Shown here: positions 1 through 9,002 of the stretch, one piece after another
How positions within the stretch are numbered: position 1 is the first letter of the stretch
How the letters are laid out: every line of letters starts with the position of its first letter
DNA from: CAWDMC01 sp963803295
GTDB lineage: Bacteria > Acidobacteriota > Terriglobia > UBA7540
DNA: 64,000 bases
NCBI GenBank assembly: GCA_963803295.1
Contig: CAWDMC010000023.1
Span: 620,001 to 684,000 of the forward strand
Direction: 5' to 3'
Program-made: the position numbers and the translations under genes
The notes under the pieces: generated by a model
Seen by the model: the letters and a program-made list of their open reading frames with translations, nothing else
Databases searched by the model: none
Told to the model about the DNA's origin: nothing

Positions 1-426
1 CATCATGGCCTGCTCCACCAGGAAAACTTCGCTCGCCTTGGCGCGCATGGCCGAGTCTTGTACGGCACGCTTCTCTACCTGGGTGATCTCCGACGGCACA
101 CCGATCACGATACGCGGGTGAACGAACATCTTGCGGTTGTGGGCCTTCTGGATGAAGTAGTTCAACATCTTTTCGGTGACTTTGAAGTCGGCGATGACGC
201 CGTCCTTCAAAGGCCGGATGGCCACGATATTGCCTGGGGTGCGCCCGAGCATCTCTTTCGCTTCGCGCCCCACCCTTTCCACTTCTCCCGTGTTCTTGTT
301 AATCGCCACAATGGAAGGCTCGTTAACCACGATGCCTTTACCCCTGGCATAAACGAGGGTGTTAGCCGTGCCCAGGTCAATGGCCAGGTCCGACGAGAAC
401 ATACTGAAGAACGAACGGAAGTTCAT
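1..426 (-). CDS. mreB: Rod shape-determining protein MreB (N-terminal part, runs off the window)
   Basis: Actin-like cytoskeletal ATPase that polymerises under the inner membrane and guides lateral cell-wall synthesis in rod-shaped cells. The reverse strand encodes 142 residues from an ATG at 426. The first actin phosphate motif, DLGTANTLVYARGKGIVVNE, lies at about residues 17-36. GNIVAIRPLKDGVIADF and RIVIGVPSEITQVEKRAV follow, all typical of MreB. The gene continues beyond base 1, so the C-terminal half, and probably mreCD downstream, are not visible. About 260 bases without a gene separate it from the next gene. The identification is secure because near-universal MreB motifs are present; only completeness is unknown. 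Confidence 0.95.
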   Translation of the reverse strand, partial: MNFRSFFSMFSSDLAIDLGTANTLVYARGKGIVVNEPSIVAINKNTGEVERVGREAKEMLGRTPGNIVAIRPLKDGVIADFKVTEKMLNYFIQKAHNRKMFVHPRIVIGVPSEITQVEKRAVQDSAMRAKASEVFLVEQAMM

Positions 427-686
427 TTAGCTCGGATATCCCCATTTCTCAGCTTCTGGGAAAAACGCACGGCAGGTGTCCCTCATCGGGACCACGATAC
501 GAGGTTAAAGGCCAGAGTGTCCGTTGTCCCCCGAAACCCCGCAGCTAATCATTGTCGGCCAAGCTGGAGCAGGGGTCAAGACCCAAACTGGTTTGGCCGG
601 GTTTTGGTTGAAGCGGTTGGATGGGCAATCAAAAAAGCAATGAGGGCTCCCGCTACCGCGAATCATTAACGCCCAAGCTTTCACGA

Positions 687-1403
687 TCACTCGATGCTCC
701 AGATCACCTGGTAGACCTCCAATTCGCCTTTCCTGCCCTCTACCCGTAGAGGATCGAGCTTGCGGGCAGGGAAGCGGTCGGCGGTCTGCTTGAAGGTAGA
801 CTCCGAGATCAGGATCTGGCCTGATCCGGCAGCCGAGCAGAGCCGCGAAGCCACATTCACAGTGTCGCCGATCACGGTATAGTCCATGCGCCGGAGAGAG
901 CCCACGTTGCCGGCAGTCACGGAGCCGGTCGCAATGCCGATGCCGATATGGAACGGTGGCAGACCGCGCGCCTCCCAGCCGCGGTTCAGCGTTTGAAGCT
1001 CCAGCTTCATGTCGACGGCCGTCTTGACGGCGCGCAGGCTATCGTCCCGATGGGTAATGGGCGCTCCAAAGACGGCCATGAGGCCATCACCGAGATATTT
1101 ATCGAGTGTGCCGCCGTTCTCGAAGATCAATTCAGTCATCTCGGTAAAGTATTCGTTGAGCTGTTCCACCACCATGTGAGGGGCCAGAGTCTCGGCCATG
1201 TGGGTAAAGCCGCGAATATCGGAGAAAAGCACGGTAGCCGTTTGGCTCTCACCGCCCAATCGAATCCGGTCGGGATTCTCCAGGATCTTCTCCACCACAC
1301 TCGAGTTCAGGAACCTCTCCAGCGCCTGCCGCTCGAGAGCGCGACGAGAGAGTTCCTCGTGAGAGCGGGCGTTATCGAAGCTGATGGCCGACCTCAGCGG
1401 CAA
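687..1403 (-). CDS. Class III nucleotide cyclase domain (C-terminal half of a frameshifted FHA-GAF-cyclase)
   Basis: This carries a complete class III adenylate/guanylate cyclase catalytic domain, which makes cAMP or cGMP from the nucleoside triphosphate. Visible motifs are FSDIRGF (first metal Asp), YLGDGLMAVFGAP (second metal Asp) and VIGDTVNVASRL (Asn and Arg of the transition-state pair), so it looks catalytically competent. The apparent start is a TTG inside the end of the upstream reading frame. The stretch SFDNARSHEELSRRALER is the usual linker between a GAF domain and a cyclase. The sensible reading is one protein with the FHA-GAF half at 1372-2343, joined by a single-base frameshift near 1385-1400. 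Independent translation of this half cannot be excluded. Confidence 0.85.
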   Translation of the reverse strand: MPLRSAISFDNARSHEELSRRALERQALERFLNSSVVEKILENPDRIRLGGESQTATVLFSDIRGFTHMAETLAPHMVVEQLNEYFTEMTELIFENGGTLDKYLGDGLMAVFGAPITHRDDSLRAVKTAVDMKLELQTLNRGWEARGLPPFHIGIGIATGSVTAGNVGSLRRMDYTVIGDTVNVASRLCSAAGSGQILISESTFKQTADRFPARKLDPLRVEGRKGELEVYQVIWSIE

Positions 1404-2343
1404 TCACTGAGAAGATGCTGAGTTCCCTCTGGCCAAAAGCCAGTGGTTTGGAGAGGCAGTCGACGTAGAAGATGCCGAAGAAACGCTCGTCGGAGACGAG
1501 CGGCGCGCACATGGCCGATCGGATACCCGAAATCCGCAGGCTCTCGCTATCACGAAAGGCGGGATCGTCCGCCAGGCTGCGGATCAGCAAGGGCAATCGC
1601 TCTGTGGTGACGCGCTCGATCAGCTTGCGGGAGAGTACGACGTTGCCGGGATCGGCGGCGCGGGGCAGGTCGGAAGCCAGGCGCTCATCGCGATAAAGCA
1701 CTAAGGCGGGCTTCAGCCCGTTCTTATCCTTTAGCATCACGAAACCACGCTCGACGTTCTGGATCTGGAAGACCAGCTCCATGATCCGCCGCATGATTTC
1801 GTCCGGGGTGAGAACCGTGGAAAGGGCTTTGCCAACTCCCAGCAACACTCTCAGCAGCCGGTTCTCGTCCTCGAGTTCAAGCATCCGCTCATCACGGGAA
1901 GCGCCGGGCACGACGGCCGAAGGTACGGGTGCTCCCGCAATGGACTCGAACAGGGCGCCCCGGGGAGGACCAAACTGGGCGCCTTCGGACGAAAGCAGCC
2001 CGGCCACTTCCGCAGGCATGGGGGCGCCCGGCTCAACCTCGATCATAGGCTCAGCAGGGACTTCAAAGCGCAACTCGAACATCCCGATGGCAACGACGTC
2101 CTGATCGCGAAGTCGCGCCTCCCGAACCGGCTCGCCATTAACCAGGAGGCCATTCAGACTGTCAAGATCCGTCAGGACTGCATTGTCTTCCGGCAGGATC
2201 GCGAGACGGGCGTGATGACGGCTGACGCTCGGATGATCGAGCACGAGCTGGTTCGAGCCGGACCGGCCGATATTAAGCTGGGGCGTCGTGATCTCGAGAA
2301 TCTGGCGACGTTGTCCAGGATCGGTGATTACGAATCGAGCCAT
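1372..2343 (-). CDS. FHA and GAF domain half of a frameshifted cyclase
   Basis: The N-terminal FHA domain (about residues 5-95) has the phosphothreonine-binding signature IGRSGSNQLVL followed by VSRHHARL. A variable linker follows, then a GAF sensor domain (about residues 170-320), which ends LSIFSVIAAEVG. In homologues of this architecture the chain continues from that point through ENAR-type linker residues into a cyclase. Here the frame closes after four unrelated residues, and the linker resumes in another frame at 687-1403. FHA domains bind phospho-Thr partners, so a link to the kinase gene just upstream (2472-4892, same strand) is plausible. The frameshift may be real or a base-calling error. 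Confidence 0.88.
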   Translation of the reverse strand: MARFVITDPGQRRQILEITTPQLNIGRSGSNQLVLDHPSVSRHHARLAILPEDNAVLTDLDSLNGLLVNGEPVREARLRDQDVVAIGMFELRFEVPAEPMIEVEPGAPMPAEVAGLLSSEGAQFGPPRGALFESIAGAPVPSAVVPGASRDERMLELEDENRLLRVLLGVGKALSTVLTPDEIMRRIMELVFQIQNVERGFVMLKDKNGLKPALVLYRDERLASDLPRAADPGNVVLSRKLIERVTTERLPLLIRSLADDPAFRDSESLRISGIRSAMCAPLVSDERFFGIFYVDCLSKPLAFGQRELSIFSVIAAEVGHQLR

Positions 2344-2471
2344 TTTCGACCGGGGTCAGGAAGAGCGGACCTTTTGCCCGAGGCGCCAAGTATCAGTAAG
2401 CAGAAGTCAGCAGCACTCAGGCTCGTGACATTCCGCCGCTCCGCGTAGAGCCCGTCTCTATGATTCCAGGA

Positions 2472-4149
2472 TCAGCGGGCGCTCCACTTCACGCGCCGGG
2501 TCACGACGGTTCCTTCTTTCACGTCGACTGTTCCCTGGTACGGAGGACTTCCCGGCTGCCTTATCGTGTAAGTATGCTGGCCGACAGCAACGACCACCTG
2601 CACCGGACTCAAACCCTCAGGGCGGCCGTCTACCAAAACCTCGGCTCCGGGAGGATCGGTAATGATGTCAAGTTCACCGGGTCCCCTAACTGCGGCGTTC
2701 AGAATCCCGCGCAGCTGTAGACTCTCGCCCTTGGCGAGAGTCACAACGCGGCGGTCTTGTTCGTAGCCGGCCTTGTAAACGACCAGTTGGTGCGGCCCCT
2801 GGCGGCAGAGAGAACAAATGCGGGGCAATCCAATCGGCTTCGCTGCGACCGTCAATGGCGATGCCCGCGCCAGGGACGTTAGCTGAAACCAACAGGCGCG
2901 AATTCTGGACCGAGGGTATAGCTGAATCCTCCCCGCCGACGGGCTGCTCGGGGCTCCTTGATCCGGAAACCTCCGTCCTCGAGCCCGCCGTCAGAGGGGC
3001 TGGCGGTTCGCCGGTCCCGCCCTGAGCTGGCGAGGTAGAAGAGGTCGTCCCTGCGCCCTGGGCAGGACTTGGACCAGCGTTCTTGGTTTGCTCCGACCCA
3101 TTAGCAGAGTTTGTGGAATCCTCTTTCGGGACCGAGACGCCGGCTTGCGGCGTCAAGTGCGGCGAGCCCCGCTGGTTTCCCAAGCCGGACGTTTGGCTGG
3201 TGGTTAGCCTCTGCGGAGATGTCGACCCATGGTACGTGGCCTGGTACCGCCAATGGGAGAACGAGCGCCAGACAAGGGCCACTGGCACGAGAAACAGAGC
3301 CAACGCCGCAACGGCAAGAGGCCACGGGGACCGCTTGGACCTCGGTTCTGCGCCCAGACGATATGGATGGACAGAGGATACCGGACTTTCACCGGGCGGC
3401 CGGATCGACGGGGAGGGCCGGGGCGGCAATGAACCTGGTGACCGACCTTCTCCGAGCTCCACTTGCGATTCAGGCTCTGCGGCTGGATTAATCTCGGCTT
3501 CCAGAAGTGAAGTGGCAAGCGGTCCATCTTCGGGGGGAGTCGAAAAGAAGTCCTCCGGGAAAGCAGGAATCTGGCGCTCAGCAGTGACAGTTGAACTCTT
3601 TCGGGCAGATTCTGCCAATCCGTCGGTAACCCGCGGGTCTGCTAGCCCCGGCTCGGCAGGCCGCTCCGCAACCCGTCTCGGATCCGCAGCAAGGGCTCCA
3701 GGGGATTCCATGCCGAAAATCAGGGTGGGCGCCGATTCGGAAGATCCTGAGGCCGTCTGTGACCTCAACTCAGGTCGCTGCGAAACCGCCGGTGGCACTT
3801 CCGGAGCGGTGAACGAATCCACCCCTTGTGCAGCTTCGAACCCAGGCCCCAGGAGAGAGCCGCTCTCGGTGGCGCGCTCGACATCAGGCTCCGGCGCTGC
3901 TTTCGCCTTGGATTCCTGCTCGGTCTCGAGCCGTGAATCGACCTGAAAGCCTCGCTCCTGCTCCGCCCCGCCATCCTTCGCCTCCGCAGCCAACAACCTC
4001 AGATCCTGATCAACGGCCGCGATGGAAGCTACAAAGCCTTGTGCGAGGGACGCCCTCGATTGCAAGGGATCGGGGATCGTCCTCAGTTCTCGCACAAAAT
4101 CGCTGCAGTTCAAGTAGCGGTCGCGAGGCCTCTTTTCGAGAGCCCTCAA
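2472..4149 (-). CDS. C-terminal part of Ser/Thr kinase: linker, membrane segment, PEGA repeats (two frameshifts)
   Basis: This continues the kinase at 4161-4892. It opens with ALEKRPRDRYLNCSDFVREL, the usual last helix of bacterial Ser/Thr kinase domains. A long Pro/Ser/Glu-rich disordered linker follows, then a membrane segment (WPLAVAALALFLVPVALVW, around 3300) and an outer part. Two PEGA modules form the end: RLLVSANVPGAGIAIDG in the first frame and ELDIITDPPGAEVLVDGRPE in a second frame. The frame changes near 2790-2810, where PHLFSLPPG passes into HQLVVYKAGYEQDRR of the same PEGA module. With the other frameshift near 4185, the whole gene spans 2472-4892. PEGA domains usually face outside the cytoplasm. 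Confidence 0.75.
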
Positions 4150-4160
4150 GAGCGTCCGCG

Positions 4161-4892
4161 TTAGATCCTGACCGAACGTTTCTCGAGGTCCCGTGGCGGG
4201 CCTGGGTCAACGTACAAAACCATCCGCGAGACGGTGTTGTAATCGTCGCCAGGAAATGTGGAATTGCCGGTCACTAACTCATAAAGGATCGCTCCAAGCG
4301 AAAAAACGTTGGACCGGCGGTCGAGTTTTCCGTGGTTCAGCTGCTCTGGCGAAAGATAGCGCACCACCGCAGCGGTCTGCGCCTCCGTTTTCACACCCAT
4401 CTCCGCCACGCTAAAGTCGATTAGTTTCACCTGCCCGCTATCGAATAGGAAGATCTTCGACGGCCTGAGATCCAGGTGAATGACGTGCTGAGTGTGGGCG
4501 TAGTCGAGAGCGGCGGCAGTTTGTTCGGCGATGGACAGGATCTCCGTCCAATTGAACCGTCGGCCTTCGCCACCTTGAAGTGCAGCCAGTGATTTAGCCG
4601 CCAGGTATTCCTCGGCGAAATAATAAACGCCACTCGCTTCTCCGTAGTCGTAAATGTTTGCGATTGAGACGTGGTGCAGCGTCCTGGCGACCTGGCCCGC
4701 CCGTTGAAATCTCTCGCGGTAGACCGACAGCTCGGAAGGATTGAGTTCCTGTGTCGCAATGGTCTTGAGGGCCACCGGCCGGTCAGGTTCTCGGTAAATG
4801 GCGCAATACGCGACGGGACGCCCCCGCCGTTCAAGCTGCGAAACCGAGCGATAGGCTCCGCCCCGAGTGCCCGATCCAGCCTTCAAAGCCAC
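4161..4892 (-). CDS. Ser/Thr protein kinase domain with degenerate active-site motifs
   Basis: Bacterial Hanks-type kinase fold, N-terminal half of the gene completed by 2472-4149. The catalytic lysine is present (RPVALKTI). The glycine-rich loop is largely lost (LERRGRPVAYCA), the HRDLKPxN loop reads HLDLRPSKI and the DFG motif reads DFS. Both aspartates survive, but the Mg-binding asparagine has become lysine. This suggests a weak or inactive kinase (pseudokinase). APE-like LSPEQL and the helix with NVFSLGAILYELVTG are intact. The frame closes at EKRSVRI; the true chain resumes as ETFGQDLTRTLLRALEKRP one base out of phase, near 4185. Start codon is uncertain. Confidence 0.82.
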   Translation of the reverse strand: MALKAGSGTRGGAYRSVSQLERRGRPVAYCAIYREPDRPVALKTIATQELNPSELSVYRERFQRAGQVARTLHHVSIANIYDYGEASGVYYFAEEYLAAKSLAALQGGEGRRFNWTEILSIAEQTAAALDYAHTQHVIHLDLRPSKIFLFDSGQVKLIDFSVAEMGVKTEAQTAAVVRYLSPEQLNHGKLDRRSNVFSLGAILYELVTGNSTFPGDDYNTVSRMVLYVDPGPPRDLEKRSVRI

Positions 4893-5122
4893 TCTCCTTG
4901 CCTTTGGCGTTCTCTTAAGACAGAAACTTGGTCCGAATTAAAAGGCTATCTCACATCAGTCCCCGATTCAACCCAAGGGCTGCATGGGAATGGCTCTGAT
5001 CTGAACTAGTTGAGGAGAGTTGGGACCTAAGTGATCCCCCTTCAATAGGATGAACGGATAATGGGGCGCCTCAGTAGGGCCATATCGGAGTTCTTAGTAA
5101 GCCTGCTAATCTAAGCCTCGAC

Positions 5123-6550
5123 TCAATCAAGAATCCCTTGTCCCCTGATCCATCGTTCCGCTTGCCTGAGTTGCCCAGCGACCTGGCGCGGAGCTGTACC
5201 GCCCACCACGTCTTTGCGTCGAACTGCCCGGTCGAGCGAGACGGCTATCTCGCGGAGCTTCGAATCCCATGAGGCGATGTAGCGGAGAGCTTCATCATCT
5301 TCGAGATCCGCAAATCTCTTGCCGTTCGAGGCGCAGTAGCGCACCAGCCTTCCGACGTGTTCGTGCGCTTCGCCGAAAGAGACTCCGCGTTCCACGAGTT
5401 CGTCGGCAATTTCCGTAGCCGTGAGAAATCCGAGGTCCGTAGCAGCCTTCATCCGATCCGGATGAATCCTGACCGTCTCGAGCACACGTTGGGCGACCAC
5501 AAGCGATTCTTGTGCGGTATGAACCCCCTCAAACAGCGCAGCCTTGTCTTCCTGCAGGTCGCGATCATACGCCAGCGGCAAGCCCTTGAGCAGCGTAAGG
5601 ACTCCTGTGACCTTGCCAATGAGTCCGGCCGCCTTGCCCCGGATCAGCTCGAGTGAATCGGGATTCTTCTTCTGGGGCATGATGCTGCTCCCAGTCGAGT
5701 AGGCATCGGCAAGCTCGATGAATCCGAAACACGGGGATGAGTAGATGATGAAATCCTCTGCCAGCCTGGTCAAGTGAACCATCGTGAGGGCGCAGGCGAA
5801 CAGCAACTCGGCGACAAAATCGCGATCGCTGGTGACGTCGATGCTGTTGCGCGCCAAGCGTTCGAACCCGAGCTCGTGCGCCAGCATTTCGCGGTCGAGC
5901 CGAAAGGATGTTCCGGCCAGAGCGCCGCCGCCTAAAGGCAACTCATCGACACGTTGGCCGCAGTCCCGGAAACGTTCGTGGTCTCTCCGCAGCATCTCGA
6001 AATACGCCAGAAGATAGTGCGAGAAAAGGATCGGCTGGGCAGGTTGTAGGTGGGTGTAACCCGGTAGGATCACGCCCAGATGCCGGCGGGCCTGCTTCGC
6101 CAGCGACCGGCAGAGAGCGACGGTGCCCGACTGCAGGAGCGCGATCTCCGCTTTCGCCCAAAGCCGCGTCTCCGTGGCCACCAGGTCATTGCGGCTCCGG
6201 CCTGTGCGCAACTTCCTTGCCGCCGGACCCACTTCGCTTTCGAGGCGCGATTCCACCCAGGTGTGAACGTCTTCTGCTGATTCCAGGCGATACCAGTCAC
6301 GATCGGCTTTGACCTGTGCCTCAATCGCCCGAAGCCCCTTGGTCAAGCGCCGCACTTCCGTCAGGCTGAGCACACCCGCTTTACCCAGCACCTTCACATA
6401 AGCTTGGTTGACCTGGAGATCGTAAAGCACGAGCCGACGGTCTACGGAGAAGGACTCGGAGAACCGCTCGAAGTCAGGATCGCGCGCTTCGGGATCAAAT
6501 CGCCCGCCCCAAAGCTTCCGCTCGGCGGGCGCCCGCGATTTCGTGCTCAT
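5123..6550 (-). CDS. argH: Argininosuccinate lyase
   Basis: Last step of arginine synthesis: cleaves argininosuccinate to arginine and fumarate in the cytoplasm. The 475 residues match the usual length. WGGRF near residue 14, TGRSRND near 118, GYTHLQPAQP near 164 and the superfamily signature GSSIMPQKKNPD near 290 are all present. The ATG overlaps the stop of argG by four bases (ATGA), so the two are translationally coupled. argR lies just upstream of argG. About 230 bases separate it from the kinase gene downstream, with no obvious terminator hairpin and T-run. Confidence 0.97.
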   Translation of the reverse strand: MSTKSRAPAERKLWGGRFDPEARDPDFERFSESFSVDRRLVLYDLQVNQAYVKVLGKAGVLSLTEVRRLTKGLRAIEAQVKADRDWYRLESAEDVHTWVESRLESEVGPAARKLRTGRSRNDLVATETRLWAKAEIALLQSGTVALCRSLAKQARRHLGVILPGYTHLQPAQPILFSHYLLAYFEMLRRDHERFRDCGQRVDELPLGGGALAGTSFRLDREMLAHELGFERLARNSIDVTSDRDFVAELLFACALTMVHLTRLAEDFIIYSSPCFGFIELADAYSTGSSIMPQKKNPDSLELIRGKAAGLIGKVTGVLTLLKGLPLAYDRDLQEDKAALFEGVHTAQESLVVAQRVLETVRIHPDRMKAATDLGFLTATEIADELVERGVSFGEAHEHVGRLVRYCASNGKRFADLEDDEALRYIASWDSKLREIAVSLDRAVRRKDVVGGTAPRQVAGQLRQAERWIRGQGILD

Positions 6551-7815
6551 CGCGATTTCCCGGCTTTCCTGACCCGCGGCCTGCTCTTCGTCGCCTTAGC
6601 TTTTGCGGCAGCGATGCGGATCGGAAGGCCCAGGATATTGATGAACCCGGCCGCGTCGCGCTGGTCGTAGTCCGAGCCCATGGTGAAGCCGCCGATGCTC
6701 ACATCATAGAGCGAATAAGGCGACTCGCGGTCGAGCACCCGCACGAGACCCTTGGCGAGCCCCAGCCTCACGGTGCCCGAGACTTGCCTTTGCGTGGCCG
6801 CAATAAAGCCATCCAGGGCCTCCCGCAGGGGGGTGAACCATTGACCGTAGTACACCAGTTCGGCGTAGCGTAGCGCGATCATCTGCTTGTAGTGGAAGGT
6901 CTCACGATCAAGCGTTAGCGCCTCGAGCTCGTGATGCGCCGCATGCAGCAGCGTGCCTCCTGGAGTTTCATAAGCGCCGTGCGACTTCATGCCGACGAAG
7001 CGGTTCTCGACCAAGTCTGTCCTACCAACACCATTTGCGCCCGCGATCACATTCAATTTCTCAACCAGATCCACTGGACCAAGGCTTTCGCCATCCACGG
7101 CAAATGGAATGCCTGCCTCAAATCCAATCGTAACTGCAGCCTCCTGGTTGGGAGCCTTACGCGGATTGCGAGTGAGCTTCCAGGCTTCTTCCGGCGGCTC
7201 GCCCAGCTTGGTCTCGAGCGGACCCCCTTCGTGGCTAAGGTGCCAGATATTTTGATCGCGGCTGTAAGGCTCTTTCTTTGTAACCGGTACCGGCACTTTG
7301 TGAGCTTTGGCGTAATCGATCGCGTCTTCGCGCGACTTGATCGGCCACTCGCGCCAGGGCGCTATCACTTTGAGTTGGGGCGCCAGAGCCTTGTAGGTGA
7401 GCTCAAATCTTACCTGGTCATTGCCTTTCCCGGTGCAGCCATGCGCCAGCGCGTCCGCTCCGGTCTTGATTGCGACTTCCACCTGCGCCTTCGCCAGCAC
7501 CGGCCGGGCCAGCGAAGTTCCCAGCAGGTATTTGCCTTCGTAAATAGCGCCCGCCTGGACGGCTTTCCACAAGTAATCCGTGATGAACTCCTCCCGCAGG
7601 TCCTCCACAAATACTTCGGAAGCGCCGGTGCGAATCGCCTTCTCGCGAACCGCCTCGTAATCGTCTCCCTGTCCCACGTTGCCGACCATGGCGATCACTT
7701 CGCAATGGTAATTCTCTCGCAGCCAGGGAATGATGATCGAGGTATCGAGGCCTCCTGAGTAGGCCAGAACTACTTTCTTCACCTGAAGCGTTGGAACGCC
7801 CTCTGAGGATGACAT
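6547..7815 (-). CDS. argG: Argininosuccinate synthase
   Basis: ATP-dependent condensation of citrulline and aspartate to argininosuccinate. The N-type ATP-pyrophosphatase P-loop is visible as LAYSGGLDTSIIIPWL at residues 18-33, and ALAHGCTGKGNDQVRFE near 125 is family-typical. The 422 residues include a short basic tail (KATKSRPRVRKAGKSR) that is longer than in many homologues. The gene sits between argR, 57 bases upstream, and argH, which overlaps its stop codon. The order argR-argG-argH on one strand indicates an autoregulated arginine operon. Confidence 0.97.
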   Translation of the reverse strand: MSSSEGVPTLQVKKVVLAYSGGLDTSIIIPWLRENYHCEVIAMVGNVGQGDDYEAVREKAIRTGASEVFVEDLREEFITDYLWKAVQAGAIYEGKYLLGTSLARPVLAKAQVEVAIKTGADALAHGCTGKGNDQVRFELTYKALAPQLKVIAPWREWPIKSREDAIDYAKAHKVPVPVTKKEPYSRDQNIWHLSHEGGPLETKLGEPPEEAWKLTRNPRKAPNQEAAVTIGFEAGIPFAVDGESLGPVDLVEKLNVIAGANGVGRTDLVENRFVGMKSHGAYETPGGTLLHAAHHELEALTLDRETFHYKQMIALRYAELVYYGQWFTPLREALDGFIAATQRQVSGTVRLGLAKGLVRVLDRESPYSLYDVSIGGFTMGSDYDQRDAAGFINILGLPIRIAAAKAKATKSRPRVRKAGKSR

Positions 7816-7872
7816 TTCAGCATGATCCTTTCTCGCGTGTGATTCGAGACTTCAGGACAGACCAACGGAGCA

Positions 7873-8322
7873 TCACTCTTCCAGGTAGGCCATGATGTGC
7901 TCGCGCACCCGCTTGGCTTCGCTCTCCCCTGGAGTTGCCATGAAGATGGTGTCGTCTCCCGCCACCGTACCGACGACCTCCGGCCAGGGAGCGTTATCCA
8001 GCGCAACAGCGACGGATTGAGCCGTGCCGGAATAGGTCCGGATGACCACCAGATTCCCCGCCTCCCGCACTCCTCTTACGAACTCCTTGAGGATCACCGC
8101 CAGGCCGGGCTGGGGAGGCGCAACCGGGGAGGCCCCCGCTTCCGGAATCCGGTAACCCTCGCGCGTCTTCACCAGTCCGAGTTCCTCGATGTCACGCGAT
8201 ACCGTCGCTTGGGTCACGTGGACACCGCGCTCGGCAAGGCGGCGTCGCAAGTCCAATTGGGTAGTCACTTTTCCAGACTTGATGATATCGAGGATCTGGT
8301 TGCGGCGGTAGAAGTTGTCCAT
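7873..8322 (-). CDS. argR: Arginine repressor ArgR
   Basis: Arginine-sensing DNA-binding regulator of 149 residues. The N-terminal winged helix-turn-helix spans about residues 1-70, with VTQATVSRDIEELGLVK as the recognition region. The C-terminal hexamerisation and arginine-binding domain includes GTVAGDDTIFMATP near residues 118-131, where the GDDT aspartates bind arginine in known ArgR proteins. It is the first gene of the argR-argG-argH set and probably represses that operon when arginine is abundant. I did not find a convincing palindromic ARG box upstream. Confidence 0.95.
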   Translation of the reverse strand: MDNFYRRNQILDIIKSGKVTTQLDLRRRLAERGVHVTQATVSRDIEELGLVKTREGYRIPEAGASPVAPPQPGLAVILKEFVRGVREAGNLVVIRTYSGTAQSVAVALDNAPWPEVVGTVAGDDTIFMATPGESEAKRVREHIMAYLEE

Positions 8323-8444
8323 CGATTTCGGAATAAGCAGGTCAGTCTGTCAGTGCCAGGTCTCAGTCGTCGTTCTATCAACCGTTGTCCCCACTCCTCG
8401 GACTCTCACGATGAGAACAGATCGTGCGCACCGGCGGCAGCATC

Positions 8445-8792
8445 CTACTCTGCCTTGAAGGTCATAAGCCTGGCTTTGCGGAACTCCTCCCAACGGGCCG
8501 GACTATACTGGTCCCGCGGCAGGAACTCGCGGGTGTGAAAAGTAATTCCCGCAGCGCGCTCGTCCAGATAGGCGCCCTTCTGAGGAAGAAAATCGAATAC
8601 GCTGCGATTAGCACCGTAGTATGCGCACAGCCAGACCCCGTCATCGGGCTCGCCAGCTGGCGCCTCGATGGCATAGAGCGCCGACCCGAGCGGCAGGGGA
8701 TAAGCCGGACTCACAGAGATCTTGACCTCAGCCTCAATTATGGTTCCGTGCACGGGCTGAGGCTTGGCGGGACTGGAAGATGGCGAAGACAT
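8445..8792 (-). CDS. Conserved-looking small protein of unknown function
   Basis: A 115-residue soluble protein with no signal peptide and no motif I recognise. After a Ser/Pro-rich start (MSSPSSSPAKPQ) it shows alternating hydrophobic segments such as VHGTIIEAEVKISVSP and DGVWLCAYYGANRSVFDFLP, which suggest a small beta-rich fold. The ATG is preceded by GAGGG at a plausible distance. The codon pattern is like its neighbours, and no competing frame gives a better protein. It lies alone between argR and a palindromic repeat. No function is assigned. Confidence 0.6.
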   Translation of the reverse strand: MSSPSSSPAKPQPVHGTIIEAEVKISVSPAYPLPLGSALYAIEAPAGEPDDGVWLCAYYGANRSVFDFLPQKGAYLDERAAGITFHTREFLPRDQYSPARWEEFRKARLMTFKAE

Positions 8793-8857
8793 TGATCACC
8801 CTCGCATAACGTGTAGAGGAATATGACAATGGTACATCTCGAAATCTATTGAGTAAC

Positions 8858-8907
8858 AGCCCTCGCCCCTTGGGGGAAGAGGGTGGCCGAAGGCCGGGGG
8901 AGGGGGC
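8858..8907. repeat. Intergenic palindromic repeat (CCCTCGCCCC...GGGGAGGGGG type)
   Basis: A short GC-rich unit with two nested palindromes: CCCCTTGGGGG and GGCCGAAGGCC, followed by a G-rich arm complementary to the C-rich start. It lies between two converging or tandem genes and carries no coding signal of its own. It resembles the small dispersed palindromes common in intergenic DNA of large soil-bacterial genomes. Copy number elsewhere cannot be judged from this window. Confidence 0.55.
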
Positions 8908-9002
8908 CAAAATCGGCCGCAACAGAATACACTGCCGCAATTGCGAAAACCAGGACTTAGCAACTTCCCAGTCAGTCACAGGCCACTGCGAAGAAATAGC
9001 GA

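Noticed and set aside
3083..3946. 287-codon frame opposite the kinase linker
   Set aside because: The disordered, GC-rich linker leaves the opposite strand open; the translation is Ser/Gly/Arg-rich noise.
6931..7758. 275-codon frame on the plus strand opposite argG
   Set aside because: Antisense shadow of a clearly functional argG.
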